DNA from: Pseudomonadota bacterium
GTDB taxonomy: Bacteria > Myxococcota_A > Polyangia > Polyangiales > Polyangiaceae
Length of the DNA stretch: 64,000 nucleotides
Direction: 5' to 3'
Assembly (NCBI GenBank): GCA_023398955.1
Contig: JAEWRL010000092.1
Coordinates: 1-64,000 of the forward strand
Part shown: in pieces, positions 52,785-62,735 of the stretch
How positions within the stretch are numbered: position 1 is the stretch's first letter
Layout: each line of letters opens with the position of its first letter
Notes under the pieces: model-generated
Database searches by the model: none
Told to the model about the DNA's origin: nothing
The model's input: only the letters and a program-made list of their open reading frames with translations
Made by a program: the position numbers and the translations under genes

Positions 52785-52858
52785 AGGTCACGGGCGGCAA
52801 GCAAGTCGGGCGAGAATCTTAGCACGGCCCAGAGCGGCGAGCCTGCCGCCCCTTCGGC

Positions 52859-53320
52859 TCACCAGAGTTCGTCGTTCTTCGCGATGGAGTCGATGATGGT
52901 CGCGCGTTGGTGCAGCTGCTCGCCCAGTTCCCGCAGACGAGCACCGATGTTGGGATCCGAGACGCCGCTGAGATTGTCAAAGCCGAGGCCGCCCGCCACC
53001 GCTGAGGCATCTTGGGCCATGAGCTCGAGGGACGTCTTACGCCACCTCGCCGCGAAGAGCCGCAGGACCGTACGCACTGGCGTGGTCTTCGGCATCACGC
53101 AGTGGTCGATGGGGACGCTGCCACCGATGAGCCAGGTGTCGGGTCGCGCGAGCCAGAGACCCAAGTGTGGCGGGACTTCGTAGCGGGGTAGGATGGGGAG
53201 CCAGGTGACCTGGAGGTGCTCTGTGGCCACGTGACCCTCGATGCGCCTTCGCAACGCTACCCGCCAGCGAACCATCATCAGGGACTCGTCCCTGTCTGCG
53301 CTTTCTTGGACGTCTTCCAT
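52859..53320 (-). CDS. Hypothetical protein
   Basis: A 153-residue soluble protein starting at the ATG at 53320 with a GGAGAGC site; the frame is open further upstream to 53386 without support. It has an amphipathic helical N-terminus, a hydrophobic middle (HLGLWLARPDTWLIGGSV) and a C-terminal helix (LRELGEQLHQRATIID). Codon use looks coding. I recognise no family. It is between the GH45-like and alpha-2-macroglobulin genes, all on the minus strand. Confidence 0.6.
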   Translation of the reverse strand: MEDVQESADRDESLMMVRWRVALRRRIEGHVATEHLQVTWLPILPRYEVPPHLGLWLARPDTWLIGGSVPIDHCVMPKTTPVRTVLRLFAARWRKTSLELMAQDASAVAGGLGFDNLSGVSDPNIGARLRELGEQLHQRATIIDSIAKNDELW

Positions 53321-53565
53321 CGAACCAGCTCTCCGAGGCGCTGTGCGCCCCGCAACGTTGCCGCGAAGCAGGCGGGGCTTCCTCATCGAAGCACGGATCT
53401 CCCTGCGCGACGAGCTTTGGGCGCGGAGTCATGTGGCGCCGAAATGGTGCAGGTGTATGTCTCTGCCCATTCTCCCGAGGTCGAGAGAGGGAGCCGGGCA
53501 GGGCCACGCGTCACCGCGTCTGCGTGCCTATCGTACTACGGACGAGGCCCTGCCGACCGAGGTGG

Positions 53566-56500
53566 CTAGCCTTGTGGTTCCAGCACCTCCAGCGTCGTGG
53601 AGGGCGCTGTCGTTCGCTGGTCGGGCTCGTAGTAGGGGTAGATGACGGCGCCCCCGTCCGCGGCGCGCACCGGCATCGTCGCCTGGACGCGGTAGGACAG
53701 CGCGAGCGATTCGGAGGGGGCCATTTGCGTCAGGTAAAGGTTGAGCTGTCTGCCGGTCATCTCGAAGTGCGACAGGGTTCCAGCGTCCAGGTGCTCCTGT
53801 AAATCGTCCGTCACCACGGCGAAGCCCGGCGGGATGCCCAGGGTGACGAGCACCATGTTTGTCGTCGTCGCAGTAAGGTTGTCGAGGGTGACGGTCGCCA
53901 CGGCGGTCTCGTTCAGGTAAAGCTGCGTCTTGTCGTAGGCGATGCTGACGCCGAGCGGACCCATGGCTGCTGGGCTCTCGGTCCAGGGTTCGTTGTGGGC
54001 CGCGATGAGGTTATAGCTAACCCGGCCCGTTCCCACGAACTCGAGGTCGACCTGGTGCTCGCCGGTCGTGGCGTAGGGACCAAGCTCCACAGTCGTCATC
54101 ACATCCCCCTGCGCTTCGGTGAGCTCGACGGTCGTGAAGCGTTCGCCGTCGACGCTGATTTCGAGCGTCCCCGTCGCTGTCTCGGTGCCACGTTGGCTCG
54201 CCAGCAGCAGGGTTCGCAGGCTCCAGATGGTGGCCTGGGTCGAGCCGAAGTTCCCGAGGGAGTCCTTGTTCCCTGCGAGATATGCGAGCGCGCCCGTCAC
54301 CGTCTCATTGTACCCGCCAGCGAGCAGCATGGCGTGGGCGACGAGCGCTGTGGTGGTCATCGCCGCGTCTGCCCCGTACGAGTAGAATGTCGTCTGGGTA
54401 TCGCCGCTGTCCCAAGAGACCTCGTCGCCATCGACATGCTTGATCGCGTCGAGTCGCTCCAGGAGCTCACTGAGTAGCGGCTCGTTTGGTGCCGCGATGG
54501 CCAGCGCATTCGCGGCCATGGCCAAGGTGTAGCCGTCGTCGGTTTCCAGGTTCAGGTTTTCCGCGACATAGGTGACGGCCGACGAGAGCGAGCTCTCAGT
54601 GGCTCCGGCGGATGCCAAGGCCCACAGCACGAAAGCAGTGTTGCGCACCGTGCTGGTGTGGAAGGAGAAGAACTCCGTCTGATCGCCCTCCCAGCTGCCG
54701 TCGGAAGCCTGCTGGGAGACGAGCCAGTTGCGGGTTCGCTCTATCATTGCAGCGTCGACCTCGGCGACTCGCGCCATGTCGACGAACTCCATCAAACCGA
54801 AGGCCGTAACGGAGAGGTACGGCGCCCCGTCTTGGGTTCCGAACCAGGAGTAGCCCCCGCCGGGATGCTCGAAGGTGAGGAGGCGTTGGTATCCAGTAGA
54901 AACGAGCGACTCGGCGCGCATCTGGATCTCCGGTGTGATCTGGCCTGTCTCCCGCATATAGTCGAGCACCAGCACGTTCGGCCACGTCGCGGAGGTGGTC
55001 TGCTCGAAGCAGCCTGTCGGTTCCCGCAGCATGCTGTCCATGCCTTCGACGACCTGTGAGAGGTATGCTGGGTAAACGTTGAGAACCAGCTGCTCCGAGC
55101 CGGGCACGGCGCTCTCCGGGAAGCTCACGGGGATCGAGAGCTCCCCGGGCTTCAGGGCGCCCGAGCGCGTCACGGGGACGCCCCTACCGTCCGGCACGAC
55201 GCGGACGGTGCGCGCTACGGCGTCGCTGCGCGCTGCGCCGATGCCGCGAACGGTGAGGGTCCCCGCGCCGACCTCCTCGACGCGCACTGGGAAACGCACG
55301 CCGGTGACTTGGGCGGGAGCCAGGGTCACGCTGGCCGCCGTCGCGCCGAGGGCCGTGTACCAATCAGCGGGCTCGAGCTGGAGCTCTACGGTCTGTTCGG
55401 TGTCCAGGTAGTTGTAGACGGCGACGGGGAAGAAGATCTCGTCACCGCGCGTCAGCGTGGCTGGGAAGTCGATGTCGACGAAGAAGTCCTGGAAGACGGT
55501 CATGCCTCCCTCCATGCTGCCGAGTCCACCGTTCAAGGTGTTGGCGAGCGCCGTCACCCGCCATTCGGTGATGCTGTCGGCTAGGGGTACCTCGACGCTG
55601 GCCGTGCCATCGGTATCCGTGATGATGGCTGGGTTCACGTAGAGGGTCTCCGGGAAGTCTTTGCGTACCCGCGCCTCGCCTTCGCCCGTGGGGTCTTCGG
55701 AGACGGGGCCGCCCGTCGCGCCTCCCATGCCAGCGGAGGCGCCTCCCACGCCACCGACGTTGCCAGGCATCGGGAAGCCGTCGGCATCGTCCCACGAGGC
55801 CGTTGGCGTCTCCAAGCCCAATTCCTCGTAGGTGAACGCGATCGACAGGTCGTCGGCGGTGTTCGCGGCCTCATCGGGGCCGGCGCTCGTCAGCTGCAGG
55901 ACGTTCGCACCCGAGCCCTGAGTCCAGCTATAGGCGTTGCCCCAGAAATCAGTGAGGGTTAGGCGGGCGACGAGGCGCTCGAAGAGCAAGGTCGGGTAGT
56001 ACTCGCCGTTGCAGTAATAGTCGCTCGGCGCGCAGCCGCTGGCCTCTAGAGCCGTCTGCTCCTCGACCGCAGGAGGACCCAAGACCGACACGAGGGTGTC
56101 GTGAGCCACCCCCATGGGCTCGGCGAGCAGGCTCTTGGCCCTGGTGATGACGCCGGGCCAGCTCGTTGCAGTGACGCCCGCGTTACTGCCCGGGTTCATG
56201 GCTGCCAGGACGCCTGCCGCGCGTTCCTGCTGGGCCTGAGCCGCTCCCGCTTCTTCGCTTGGTGGCGCCAGGAGCGCGTCCACCACGTTGAGCGCCGGGG
56301 GCCGGATCTGGTAGTGAGGCTGAGAGTAGGCCTCCTCGAGTTGGAAATGGGTCTCCAGCAGGCCAGGCCGCGACTCGATCAGGGAGTAGATTGCCTCGTC
56401 GACGACTTGCAGGCCCAGGGCAGCCACAGCTGGCCGACCCTCGGTGTCGGCTACGCTGAAGGTGAGCGTCGCGGACTCGCCGGGACCATAGATGTCCTTA

Positions 56501-58689
56501 TCGAGGCTCATGCGGATGTCTAGGGAGGCGCTGCCTTTGACGAAGAAAGTGCGGCCGCTGCGCACGATGTTCCCGTCGTCGTCCACGATGTACGCTTCCA
56601 CTCGGTTCGTCCCGAGCAAGGTGGCATCCACGGGTGTCTCGAAGGCGGCCTGCCCGTCCGAGACCTCCAGGGTGCGCATCGCCACCACCTGGCCGTCGTT
56701 CAGCCAATCCACATAGGCGAAAGCGGAGTTTGCCGAAGACACGACCTCTACGGCCACGCTCTCCCCCGTGCGGTAGACGGCGCGATCGGTGCGCACCATC
56801 ACGTGCTCGCCGCCGGGCTGCGCCGAGAAATCGAAGCTCTCATTCAGGGGCTCCCCCGTCTCGGGGGTCACGGTGGCACTGATTGTGGAGGCGCCCGTGG
56901 TGGGGGGCGTCCAGGTGATGCGCGCCTGGCCGTACTCGTCGGTGGTCAGCGACGCGAGCTCGCCGTCCTGCGTTGCCAGCTCGATCCCAACGCCGCCGAG
57001 GGGACTGCCCATGGGGTCGCTCACGAAGACGAGCAGCGTGTTATCCACCCCAGGGACGAGCTGACCGCCCTCTGGGACGATGCTGAGCTGGAGCGGCCTG
57101 GCGGCGACGGGCACGATCTTCTCTTGGGTGACCTCTTGCCCGGCACCATCGATCACCGTGGCGCGCAGGTTGATGAGGGCCAGCCCCTGCTCCAGCGGCA
57201 GACCGGCTACCGAGCTGGGTAGGTTCAGGGAGAAGGACCAGCGCCCTTCCGCATCGGTGCGACCCTGCACTCGCGTGAAGAGGGTCTCCCCGATGTCCAG
57301 GGTCAAGGCTTCGAGCACCACTTCGGCGTTCGCGACGGGCTTGCCGAAGAAATAGTCCGCCTGGAGGACGCCCTCCGCGGTCTCGCCTGGCGAGTACCAG
57401 CCACGGTCGGTCGTTACGCTGCTGCGAAACTTCGGGAGCGCGTAGCGTGCGACATCGACGCTCTTCTGCGTCGTGCTTCCCCGCGCGGTTGCGCGCACTG
57501 CGAAGGTCCCCATGTTGAGGACCTGACCGAGCTGGAAGCTCGTCGCGGCAATGCCGAACGCATTGCTCGTCAGCGTCCGCTTCATGATCTTGTTGCCTTT
57601 GCCGTCCTCGACCTCGAGGAGCACGGGCTCGTCTGCCAGCGGCTCGTTCCCAGGAGGTACGAGCGCCAGGGTTCGGAGGTGAATGGTCTGGCCAGGCTGG
57701 TAGATTGGCTTGTCGGTGGTGAGCAGCACCTTGCCGGCCGCCTCAGTCACTTGCAGCGTGTCCTCGACCGTCGCTGCCGTGGCTTCCGCCTCCGCGCCCG
57801 CTGAGATCTCGTAGCTGCCCGGATCATCGAGCACTACGTCGAAGATCGCAACTCCGGTGTCATCGCTCGTCTCGCTGAGGTCGGCAACGACCGCCTCGTC
57901 GCGTGCGACTTTGAGGTTCACAGGGTAGTCGGCGAGGGGAGCGAAGGAGAGGGCATCCCGGGTTTGGACGCGGTAGCTCGCGGGTTTGCCCTTGCGGACG
58001 TCCGCGGGACCTTCGAGGCGCACCTCGTAGGGTGGGATCACGTAGAGCAGGCTGCGCGTGACTCGCACGCCGTTCGTATTGCCATCCTCGATGCGCACGT
58101 TCCACGGCGCGAGATCCGCCTGCGACTCCAGACCCGACGGAAGCTCGAGCTCGGCCGTGAGCACGTCAGCACTGCCCGCTGCGATGTCGTAGTCTGCCTC
58201 TGCCTCGGCGATCTGCTGGCTCTCGTCGACACTGCCCAGGGTGATCCTCAGGCTCCCCACTGCGCGCTCGTCCCCCACGGCGCTTACCGGGATGCGTAGC
58301 GCGACGCGACCCGAACTAACGGTACCGCGCAGCTGGGCCTCGGCGATGCTCACGCTGCCGCTGCTGGGTCGGTCCGGCTCTCCCGACTCGACGGGCTCGC
58401 CGGTTCCAGCAGTGCCAGTGCCGGGACCACCCGCACTCCCAGCGATAGGCCCGCCGCCATTGCCAGCGATAGGCCCGCCGCCATTGCCAGCGATAGGACT
58501 GCCGCCATTGCCAGCGATAGGCCCGCCGCCATTGCCAGCGATGGCTTGGTTCCCCCCCTGGTTCCCAGTGCCGCCGTGTCGTTCGTCATCCCCGCAGCCC
58601 GCCGTGTGCAGCGACCAAACGATGGCGAGGGCGAGCAGGCGAAAGGAGCGCGATCGAAGGGCTCGGGAGTAAGTCAAGGAAGTGGACAT
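53566..58689 (-). CDS. Alpha-2-macroglobulin family lipoprotein with thioester motif
   Basis: A 1707-residue surface or periplasmic protease trap. The lipobox TAGC is followed by a Gly-rich spacer made of 8-residue repeats. Macroglobulin domains follow, with PIYQPGQTIHL of the A2M N-domain near residue 325. The bait region lies near 700-900 and the A2M domain near 1040 (SITEWRVTALANTLNG). The thioester motif is CFEQ (Cys1227-Gln1230) within PTGCFEQTTSATWPN, followed by the alpha-helical thioester domain to about 1480 and C-terminal receptor-type beta domains. All features of an active trap are present. The ATG at 58689 has GGAG ten bases upstream; the open frame to 59010 is not coding. Unlike the common enterobacterial arrangement, no penicillin-binding protein 1C gene is adjacent. 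Confidence 0.95.
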   Translation of the reverse strand: MSTSLTYSRALRSRSFRLLALAIVWSLHTAGCGDDERHGGTGNQGGNQAIAGNGGGPIAGNGGSPIAGNGGGPIAGNGGGPIAGSAGGPGTGTAGTGEPVESGEPDRPSSGSVSIAEAQLRGTVSSGRVALRIPVSAVGDERAVGSLRITLGSVDESQQIAEAEADYDIAAGSADVLTAELELPSGLESQADLAPWNVRIEDGNTNGVRVTRSLLYVIPPYEVRLEGPADVRKGKPASYRVQTRDALSFAPLADYPVNLKVARDEAVVADLSETSDDTGVAIFDVVLDDPGSYEISAGAEAEATAATVEDTLQVTEAAGKVLLTTDKPIYQPGQTIHLRTLALVPPGNEPLADEPVLLEVEDGKGNKIMKRTLTSNAFGIAATSFQLGQVLNMGTFAVRATARGSTTQKSVDVARYALPKFRSSVTTDRGWYSPGETAEGVLQADYFFGKPVANAEVVLEALTLDIGETLFTRVQGRTDAEGRWSFSLNLPSSVAGLPLEQGLALINLRATVIDGAGQEVTQEKIVPVAARPLQLSIVPEGGQLVPGVDNTLLVFVSDPMGSPLGGVGIELATQDGELASLTTDEYGQARITWTPPTTGASTISATVTPETGEPLNESFDFSAQPGGEHVMVRTDRAVYRTGESVAVEVVSSANSAFAYVDWLNDGQVVAMRTLEVSDGQAAFETPVDATLLGTNRVEAYIVDDDGNIVRSGRTFFVKGSASLDIRMSLDKDIYGPGESATLTFSVADTEGRPAVAALGLQVVDEAIYSLIESRPGLLETHFQLEEAYSQPHYQIRPPALNVVDALLAPPSEEAGAAQAQQERAAGVLAAMNPGSNAGVTATSWPGVITRAKSLLAEPMGVAHDTLVSVLGPPAVEEQTALEASGCAPSDYYCNGEYYPTLLFERLVARLTLTDFWGNAYSWTQGSGANVLQLTSAGPDEAANTADDLSIAFTYEELGLETPTASWDDADGFPMPGNVGGVGGASAGMGGATGGPVSEDPTGEGEARVRKDFPETLYVNPAIITDTDGTASVEVPLADSITEWRVTALANTLNGGLGSMEGGMTVFQDFFVDIDFPATLTRGDEIFFPVAVYNYLDTEQTVELQLEPADWYTALGATAASVTLAPAQVTGVRFPVRVEEVGAGTLTVRGIGAARSDAVARTVRVVPDGRGVPVTRSGALKPGELSIPVSFPESAVPGSEQLVLNVYPAYLSQVVEGMDSMLREPTGCFEQTTSATWPNVLVLDYMRETGQITPEIQMRAESLVSTGYQRLLTFEHPGGGYSWFGTQDGAPYLSVTAFGLMEFVDMARVAEVDAAMIERTRNWLVSQQASDGSWEGDQTEFFSFHTSTVRNTAFVLWALASAGATESSLSSAVTYVAENLNLETDDGYTLAMAANALAIAAPNEPLLSELLERLDAIKHVDGDEVSWDSGDTQTTFYSYGADAAMTTTALVAHAMLLAGGYNETVTGALAYLAGNKDSLGNFGSTQATIWSLRTLLLASQRGTETATGTLEISVDGERFTTVELTEAQGDVMTTVELGPYATTGEHQVDLEFVGTGRVSYNLIAAHNEPWTESPAAMGPLGVSIAYDKTQLYLNETAVATVTLDNLTATTTNMVLVTLGIPPGFAVVTDDLQEHLDAGTLSHFEMTGRQLNLYLTQMAPSESLALSYRVQATMPVRAADGGAVIYPYYEPDQRTTAPSTTLEVLEPQG
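58443..58538 (-). repeat. 24-base tandem repeat, four copies, in the A2M spacer
   Basis: Four head-to-tail 24-base units (58443, 58467, 58491, 58515; the third differs by two bases) encode the repeated residues GNGGGPIA, with Ser in one copy, in the lipoprotein spacer. Repeats of this type are prone to copy-number change. Confidence 0.95.
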
Positions 58690-59162
58690 TGGCACAGAGC
58701 TCCATGCATGGATGGGGAGTAGCCGCTCTTCAGCAAGCCTCATGCCTTGCGACTGGACACCGACTTTCTTCGCGTGTTCGCCCTCGCGAGGTGTGCCGAG
58801 TGCCTCCTTGCGGCACAGGCTGGCACAAGCCGTTGGGTCAGTCCTTGTCGGTCCCCAGTGCCTCTGTTTCGTCTCCGTCGCGGCCATTGGCATCCCCGAC
58901 CTCGCGCACAGTCTTCTTGCGGCTCTCCCGTTGCTCATGATCGCCACGCCGCTGTTTGCCGCACCATGGGCACTCGGCCGGCCGCGGGAACTGCTCGCCA
59001 GATGTGTCACTGGTTTTCGTCCGTATCTGTTCCTGGTGCAAGTATTCAGGCGACAGGGGAGAGGCCGTGCCCCTCATCCAACACCGGCATCGCTGCCAGG
59101 GTTCAGTGAGTTTCGGTACACCTGACGGCTCGACGGTACTCGGGCCGCGGAGGAAACGGCAG
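58690..59162. other. 473-base divergent intergenic region
   Basis: Separates the A2M gene (minus) from the esterase gene (plus) and must carry both promoters. Open frames on both strands overlap each other and have no domain similarity. No strong promoter consensus was found. Confidence 0.4.
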
Positions 59163-60605
59163 ATGGCGCGCGCACGGTATTTCGAAAGTTCTTGTTTCGT
59201 CGCTGGGATTCTCATCGCTGCTTGTGGTGGGGGAGAAGACGGGAGCCAGGGCGGAAGCGGGGGAGCCGGGACGGGCGGTTCCGCGACAGGTGGCGCGATG
59301 GGTTTGACCGGAGGCGCGACTGCCGTTGGCGGCACGGGTTGGACGAGCACGGGCGGGTCATCGGCTACCGGCGGCAGCGCGCCAATGGGTGGACAGTCCA
59401 TGGGCGGTGCGCAGACTGGTGGCGCATCGACGGGTGGTTCTGCCGCGGGTGGCCAGGCGAGCGGCGGCACCACGGCGGGGGGAACGGCCGCAGGCGGAGC
59501 AGCGGCGGGCGGAACCTTCGCAACTGGGGGCTTGCCCGGCGGGGGAACTGGCGGTTTGGCTTCTGGGGGCAGTGGCGCGGGTGGAGCGGAAACGACCGGT
59601 GGAGCCGGTGCCGGGGGTGCATCGGAAGGTGGCGCATTGCAAGGTGGCGCTGCGGGTCAGGAGACCGGAGGATCCTCCGAAGGGGGTGCAGCCGCAGGGG
59701 GCACAGGAATCGCTGGCGGCGGTGGGTTTGGCGGCGCCTCGAGCGGCGGGAGCAGCACGGGGCAAAGTACCGGGTGTGGCACGACGCCCACTATTCCGAG
59801 TAGCCAGTACAATAATGGAACGACTATCCCGATCCGGGCGGCCAACATGGATCGTCGGTACATCCTCAACGTGCCGCCCGACTATGACAACACGAAGCCA
59901 TATAAGCTCATCATCGCCTGGCACCAGCTCGATGGAAACGACAAGCAGATGTATGCTAACGGCTACTATCACCTGCTCAATCTCTCGGGAAACAGCGCGA
60001 TCTTCGTAGCACCGAACGGGCAGAAGAACGGTGCGCCCTGTAGCGGCACTGGCAACGGCGACGGGGGATGCGGGTGGCCGAACTCCAACGGTTCCGACAT
60101 GGCTCTCGCCGACGCTGTCGTGGCCCAGATCAAAGAGAACTTCTGTGTCGATACCAATAGGGTCTTTGCTACGGGTTGGAGCTATGGAGGCAGCATGTCT
60201 TATGCGAATGCCTGCGAGAGGCCCCTCGGTGGAACGTCTGGCGGCGTCGAGGGATACATCCGCGCGGCCGCCATCTACTCCGGTGCCGTGATGAGTCCGT
60301 TCGGTGGTTGTACGCCCAGCGACACACCGGTCGCTTACTACGCCTCGCACGGAACCGGTGATTCGGTGCTGACCTACGATGGCGGCGTGACGATGGCCCA
60401 GAACTGGGCTCGAACGAACGGCTGTGCCTGGACGACGCCCACCCGGGCCACCGGCGGTCATGTTTGCACTGACATGACGGGATGCATGGAAGGTTATCCT
60501 GTGACGTTTTGCTCCTTCAACGGTGACCACACCCCTGATCCTTCTGATGGAGGCGGGGGGAGTTGGCAATACCAGGTCGTTTGGGACTTCTTCAACCAGT
60601 TCTGA
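59163..60605 (+). CDS. PHB-depolymerase/feruloyl-esterase-like lipoprotein
   Basis: A 480-residue lipoprotein with lipobox IAAC (Cys21), then about 190 residues of Gly/Ala/Ser/Thr-rich low complexity, then an alpha/beta-hydrolase of the LpqC/PHB depolymerase (CE1) type. Seen are RRYILNVPPDYD, the oxyanion-side YKLIIAWHQLDG, nucleophile elbow GWSYGGS (Ser340), and a late histidine in GDHTPD (His456). The ATG at 59163 has a GGAGGAAA site. Substrates of relatives are short-chain polyesters and plant cell-wall feruloyl esters; either is possible here. Confidence 0.9.
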   Translation: MARARYFESSCFVAGILIAACGGGEDGSQGGSGGAGTGGSATGGAMGLTGGATAVGGTGWTSTGGSSATGGSAPMGGQSMGGAQTGGASTGGSAAGGQASGGTTAGGTAAGGAAAGGTFATGGLPGGGTGGLASGGSGAGGAETTGGAGAGGASEGGALQGGAAGQETGGSSEGGAAAGGTGIAGGGGFGGASSGGSSTGQSTGCGTTPTIPSSQYNNGTTIPIRAANMDRRYILNVPPDYDNTKPYKLIIAWHQLDGNDKQMYANGYYHLLNLSGNSAIFVAPNGQKNGAPCSGTGNGDGGCGWPNSNGSDMALADAVVAQIKENFCVDTNRVFATGWSYGGSMSYANACERPLGGTSGGVEGYIRAAAIYSGAVMSPFGGCTPSDTPVAYYASHGTGDSVLTYDGGVTMAQNWARTNGCAWTTPTRATGGHVCTDMTGCMEGYPVTFCSFNGDHTPDPSDGGGGSWQYQVVWDFFNQF

Positions 60606-60735
60606 ACCACGGGCGCGCAGCATTGGTGCTCCTGACGAGCGTGACTCGGAGGCCTCGATGGTTCCGGCTACTCCAGGTTAGGTGAGCCACAATGATGCAG
60701 CGTCGGCATCGAGCTGGAGTTATCACCACACGACC

Positions 60736-61425
60736 ATGAGCAGCTCCCCGCGACAATCCCTGCAACTCGGCTTGGAACGTGGGGAGCGTGACAGGGAACG
60801 TGAACGTCGTCTCCGCCGGCCGCTCTCATTGGTGGTCGGCCGAGACCGCCGCCACACGAGCGATGGCGATCTCGCGCGGGCCCTGGCCGTCGGCGAGACC
60901 TGGGCCGTCGCTGAGACATGGCACCGTTTCGCGCCGATGGTGCTCATGCTGGCGGAGCGCTGTCTGGGGACGCGGTCCGATGCGGACGACATCGGGCAAG
61001 AGGTGTTCTTCCGCGTCGTTCGCAAGGCGGACACACTGCGCGATCCGAACTGCTTGAGAAGCTTCGTCTATTCCTTCGCCATCCGTGCGCTGAGGACGGA
61101 GCTTCGGCGGCGACGGTTGCGCTCCTGGCTCTTGCTCGAACCCGAGCTGCCCGAAGAGGTGGGTCGCTCCACGCAGGATGTCGAGTCACGCGACCATCTG
61201 CGGCGCTTTTATGCACTGCTCGATCGCCTTCCAACACGCGATCGCATCGTCTTCACCCTCCGACGGATGGAGTCCAAGACGATCGAAGAGGTCGCCCAGG
61301 AGCTGGGTATCTCGGTCTCTACGGTCAAGAGATCGATGATCCAGGCTTCGCGTCGCCTGTCACGCTGGATCGCGGCCGACCCGGGACTGGCGGGTCTACT
61401 CGACGACGGACGGTGGGTGGGATGA
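60736..61425 (+). CDS. ECF-type RNA polymerase sigma factor
   Basis: A 229-residue sigma factor. Region 2 includes DADDIGQEVFFRVVRKADTL and SFVYSFAIRALRTELRRRRL. Region 4 has the helix-turn-helix TIEEVAQELGISVSTVKRSM. The start is ATG 60736, or GTG 60682 further upstream. The stop overlaps the FecR-type gene (ATGA), so the pair is translationally coupled as in cell-surface-signalling or stress operons. Confidence 0.88.
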   Translation: MSSSPRQSLQLGLERGERDRERERRLRRPLSLVVGRDRRHTSDGDLARALAVGETWAVAETWHRFAPMVLMLAERCLGTRSDADDIGQEVFFRVVRKADTLRDPNCLRSFVYSFAIRALRTELRRRRLRSWLLLEPELPEEVGRSTQDVESRDHLRRFYALLDRLPTRDRIVFTLRRMESKTIEEVAQELGISVSTVKRSMIQASRRLSRWIAADPGLAGLLDDGRWVG

Positions 61426-62735
61426 TGACGAGCAGCGACGAAGCCAGGAGTTCGCGAGGGCTCACTTCGCTCGTTCAGCTGGGAAAGAGCGGTGTGGAGC
61501 CGCCCACGCCAGCTGAGCTCGAGCAGGGCCTTGCGGCGCTCAGGACCCGGATCGCGACCGCGCACCTTCGGCGTCGACGCGCGCTTCGGGGAGCGCTGGT
61601 TGGAACGGTGCTGCTTCTGTCCGCCGTGGTCGTCCTACGGCTCGATGTGCTCACGAGCGCGCCCTGGTCCAGGGGCAATGTGGCGGCCTTCAGCTACGAA
61701 GTCGTGGGAGGCAACATCCTGGAAGGCGGCTATCTCCGCGCGTCCGGCGGCGCGGGCGTCCAAGTGGCGTTCAACGAGGGGAGCCGCGTCCGTTTGGCAT
61801 CGGGAACGCGCGGTCGGATCCGCTCGGTCGATGATGACGGCGCTCGCATGGCCATTGAGAGTGGGACCGCCCAGTTCCAGATCACTCCCGGCGGTGCTCG
61901 GCAGTGGGGGGTCGAAGTCGGGCCCTTCCTCGTGACCGTGAAGGGGACGGTCTTCACCGTGTCGTGGGAACCCGAAAGCGAGCGATTCGAGCTCCGGCTG
62001 GCTCATGGGCGCGTCGACGTGAGCGGCCCTGTTTCTGACGGGAGGCTCGCGCTCAGGGCGGGACAACGGTTGGTGGTCGATCTGGCCAAGGGCGAGACTC
62101 GCATCATCGAAGATCAGCTTGATGGCACTGTTCCCGAGGCATCGGCGGCGACCGAGCCGGTCGCGGAGGCCCCGAGCCCAGTGCTGGAAGCTCGCGCGGC
62201 GGGCGGCGAGCAGAGTGATGCCCCCCCGGTCGAATCCGCGTCCCTGGCATCGCCAAGAGTCGAGAAGGCTCGGCGGGCGCGTCGCTGGGCTGAGGCGCTG
62301 GCGAACGGCGATTGGGACACCATTCTCGATGACGTCGAACGCACAGGGGTGGCGGCGACCCTGAACCGCGCGTCGAGCGGAGAGCTCTACGCGCTCGCCG
62401 ACGCGGCGCGGTATCGGCGTCGCGCCGAGTTGGCCCGCGACGCGCTGCTGGCTCAACGCCGTCGCTTTCCCGGTTCGCTGCGAGCTCTCTTTTTGCTTGG
62501 GCGCGTTGAGGAGTCCCGGGGAGGCGGCATGGCAAGGGCGATCGCCTGGTATGACGAGTACCTGGCTCGGACGCCGAGGGGCGTGTACGCCGCGGAAGCC
62601 CTGGGGAGGAAGATGACCATCACGAGCAAACTGGGGGGACCGGCGAAGGCGCGTCCGCTCGCCGAGGCGTACCTTCGGCGTTTCCCCGGTGGAAGTTACG
62701 CGGGATCGGCGCGGGCCATCCTTCGCGCCCGCTAA
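61422..62735 (+). CDS. FecR-domain membrane protein with C-terminal TPR-like repeats
   Basis: A 437-residue regulator. A cytoplasmic N-terminus is followed by one transmembrane helix (GALVGTVLLLSAVVVLRLDV near residue 62), then a periplasmic FecR domain (about 85-190, ILEGGYLRASGGAGVQVAF, WGVEVGPFLVTVKGTVFTVS). After a linker come C-terminal helical repeats with TPR character (about 320-430). It is coupled by ATGA overlap to the ECF sigma gene upstream, which it probably controls. The FecR/TPR combination is typical of myxobacteria and related phyla. Confidence 0.85.
   Translation: MMTSSDEARSSRGLTSLVQLGKSGVEPPTPAELEQGLAALRTRIATAHLRRRRALRGALVGTVLLLSAVVVLRLDVLTSAPWSRGNVAAFSYEVVGGNILEGGYLRASGGAGVQVAFNEGSRVRLASGTRGRIRSVDDDGARMAIESGTAQFQITPGGARQWGVEVGPFLVTVKGTVFTVSWEPESERFELRLAHGRVDVSGPVSDGRLALRAGQRLVVDLAKGETRIIEDQLDGTVPEASAATEPVAEAPSPVLEARAAGGEQSDAPPVESASLASPRVEKARRARRWAEALANGDWDTILDDVERTGVAATLNRASSGELYALADAARYRRRAELARDALLAQRRRFPGSLRALFLLGRVEESRGGGMARAIAWYDEYLARTPRGVYAAEALGRKMTITSKLGGPAKARPLAEAYLRRFPGGSYAGSARAILRAR

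Noticed and set aside
51721..52800. 359-codon Arg-rich frame on the same strand as the GH45-like gene
   Set aside because: Alternate frame of the same DNA; the GH45-like frame has the lipobox and motifs.
59358..60623. 421-codon minus-strand frame opposite the esterase gene
   Set aside because: Created by the GC-rich low-complexity region; the plus frame carries the lipobox and GxSxG motif.
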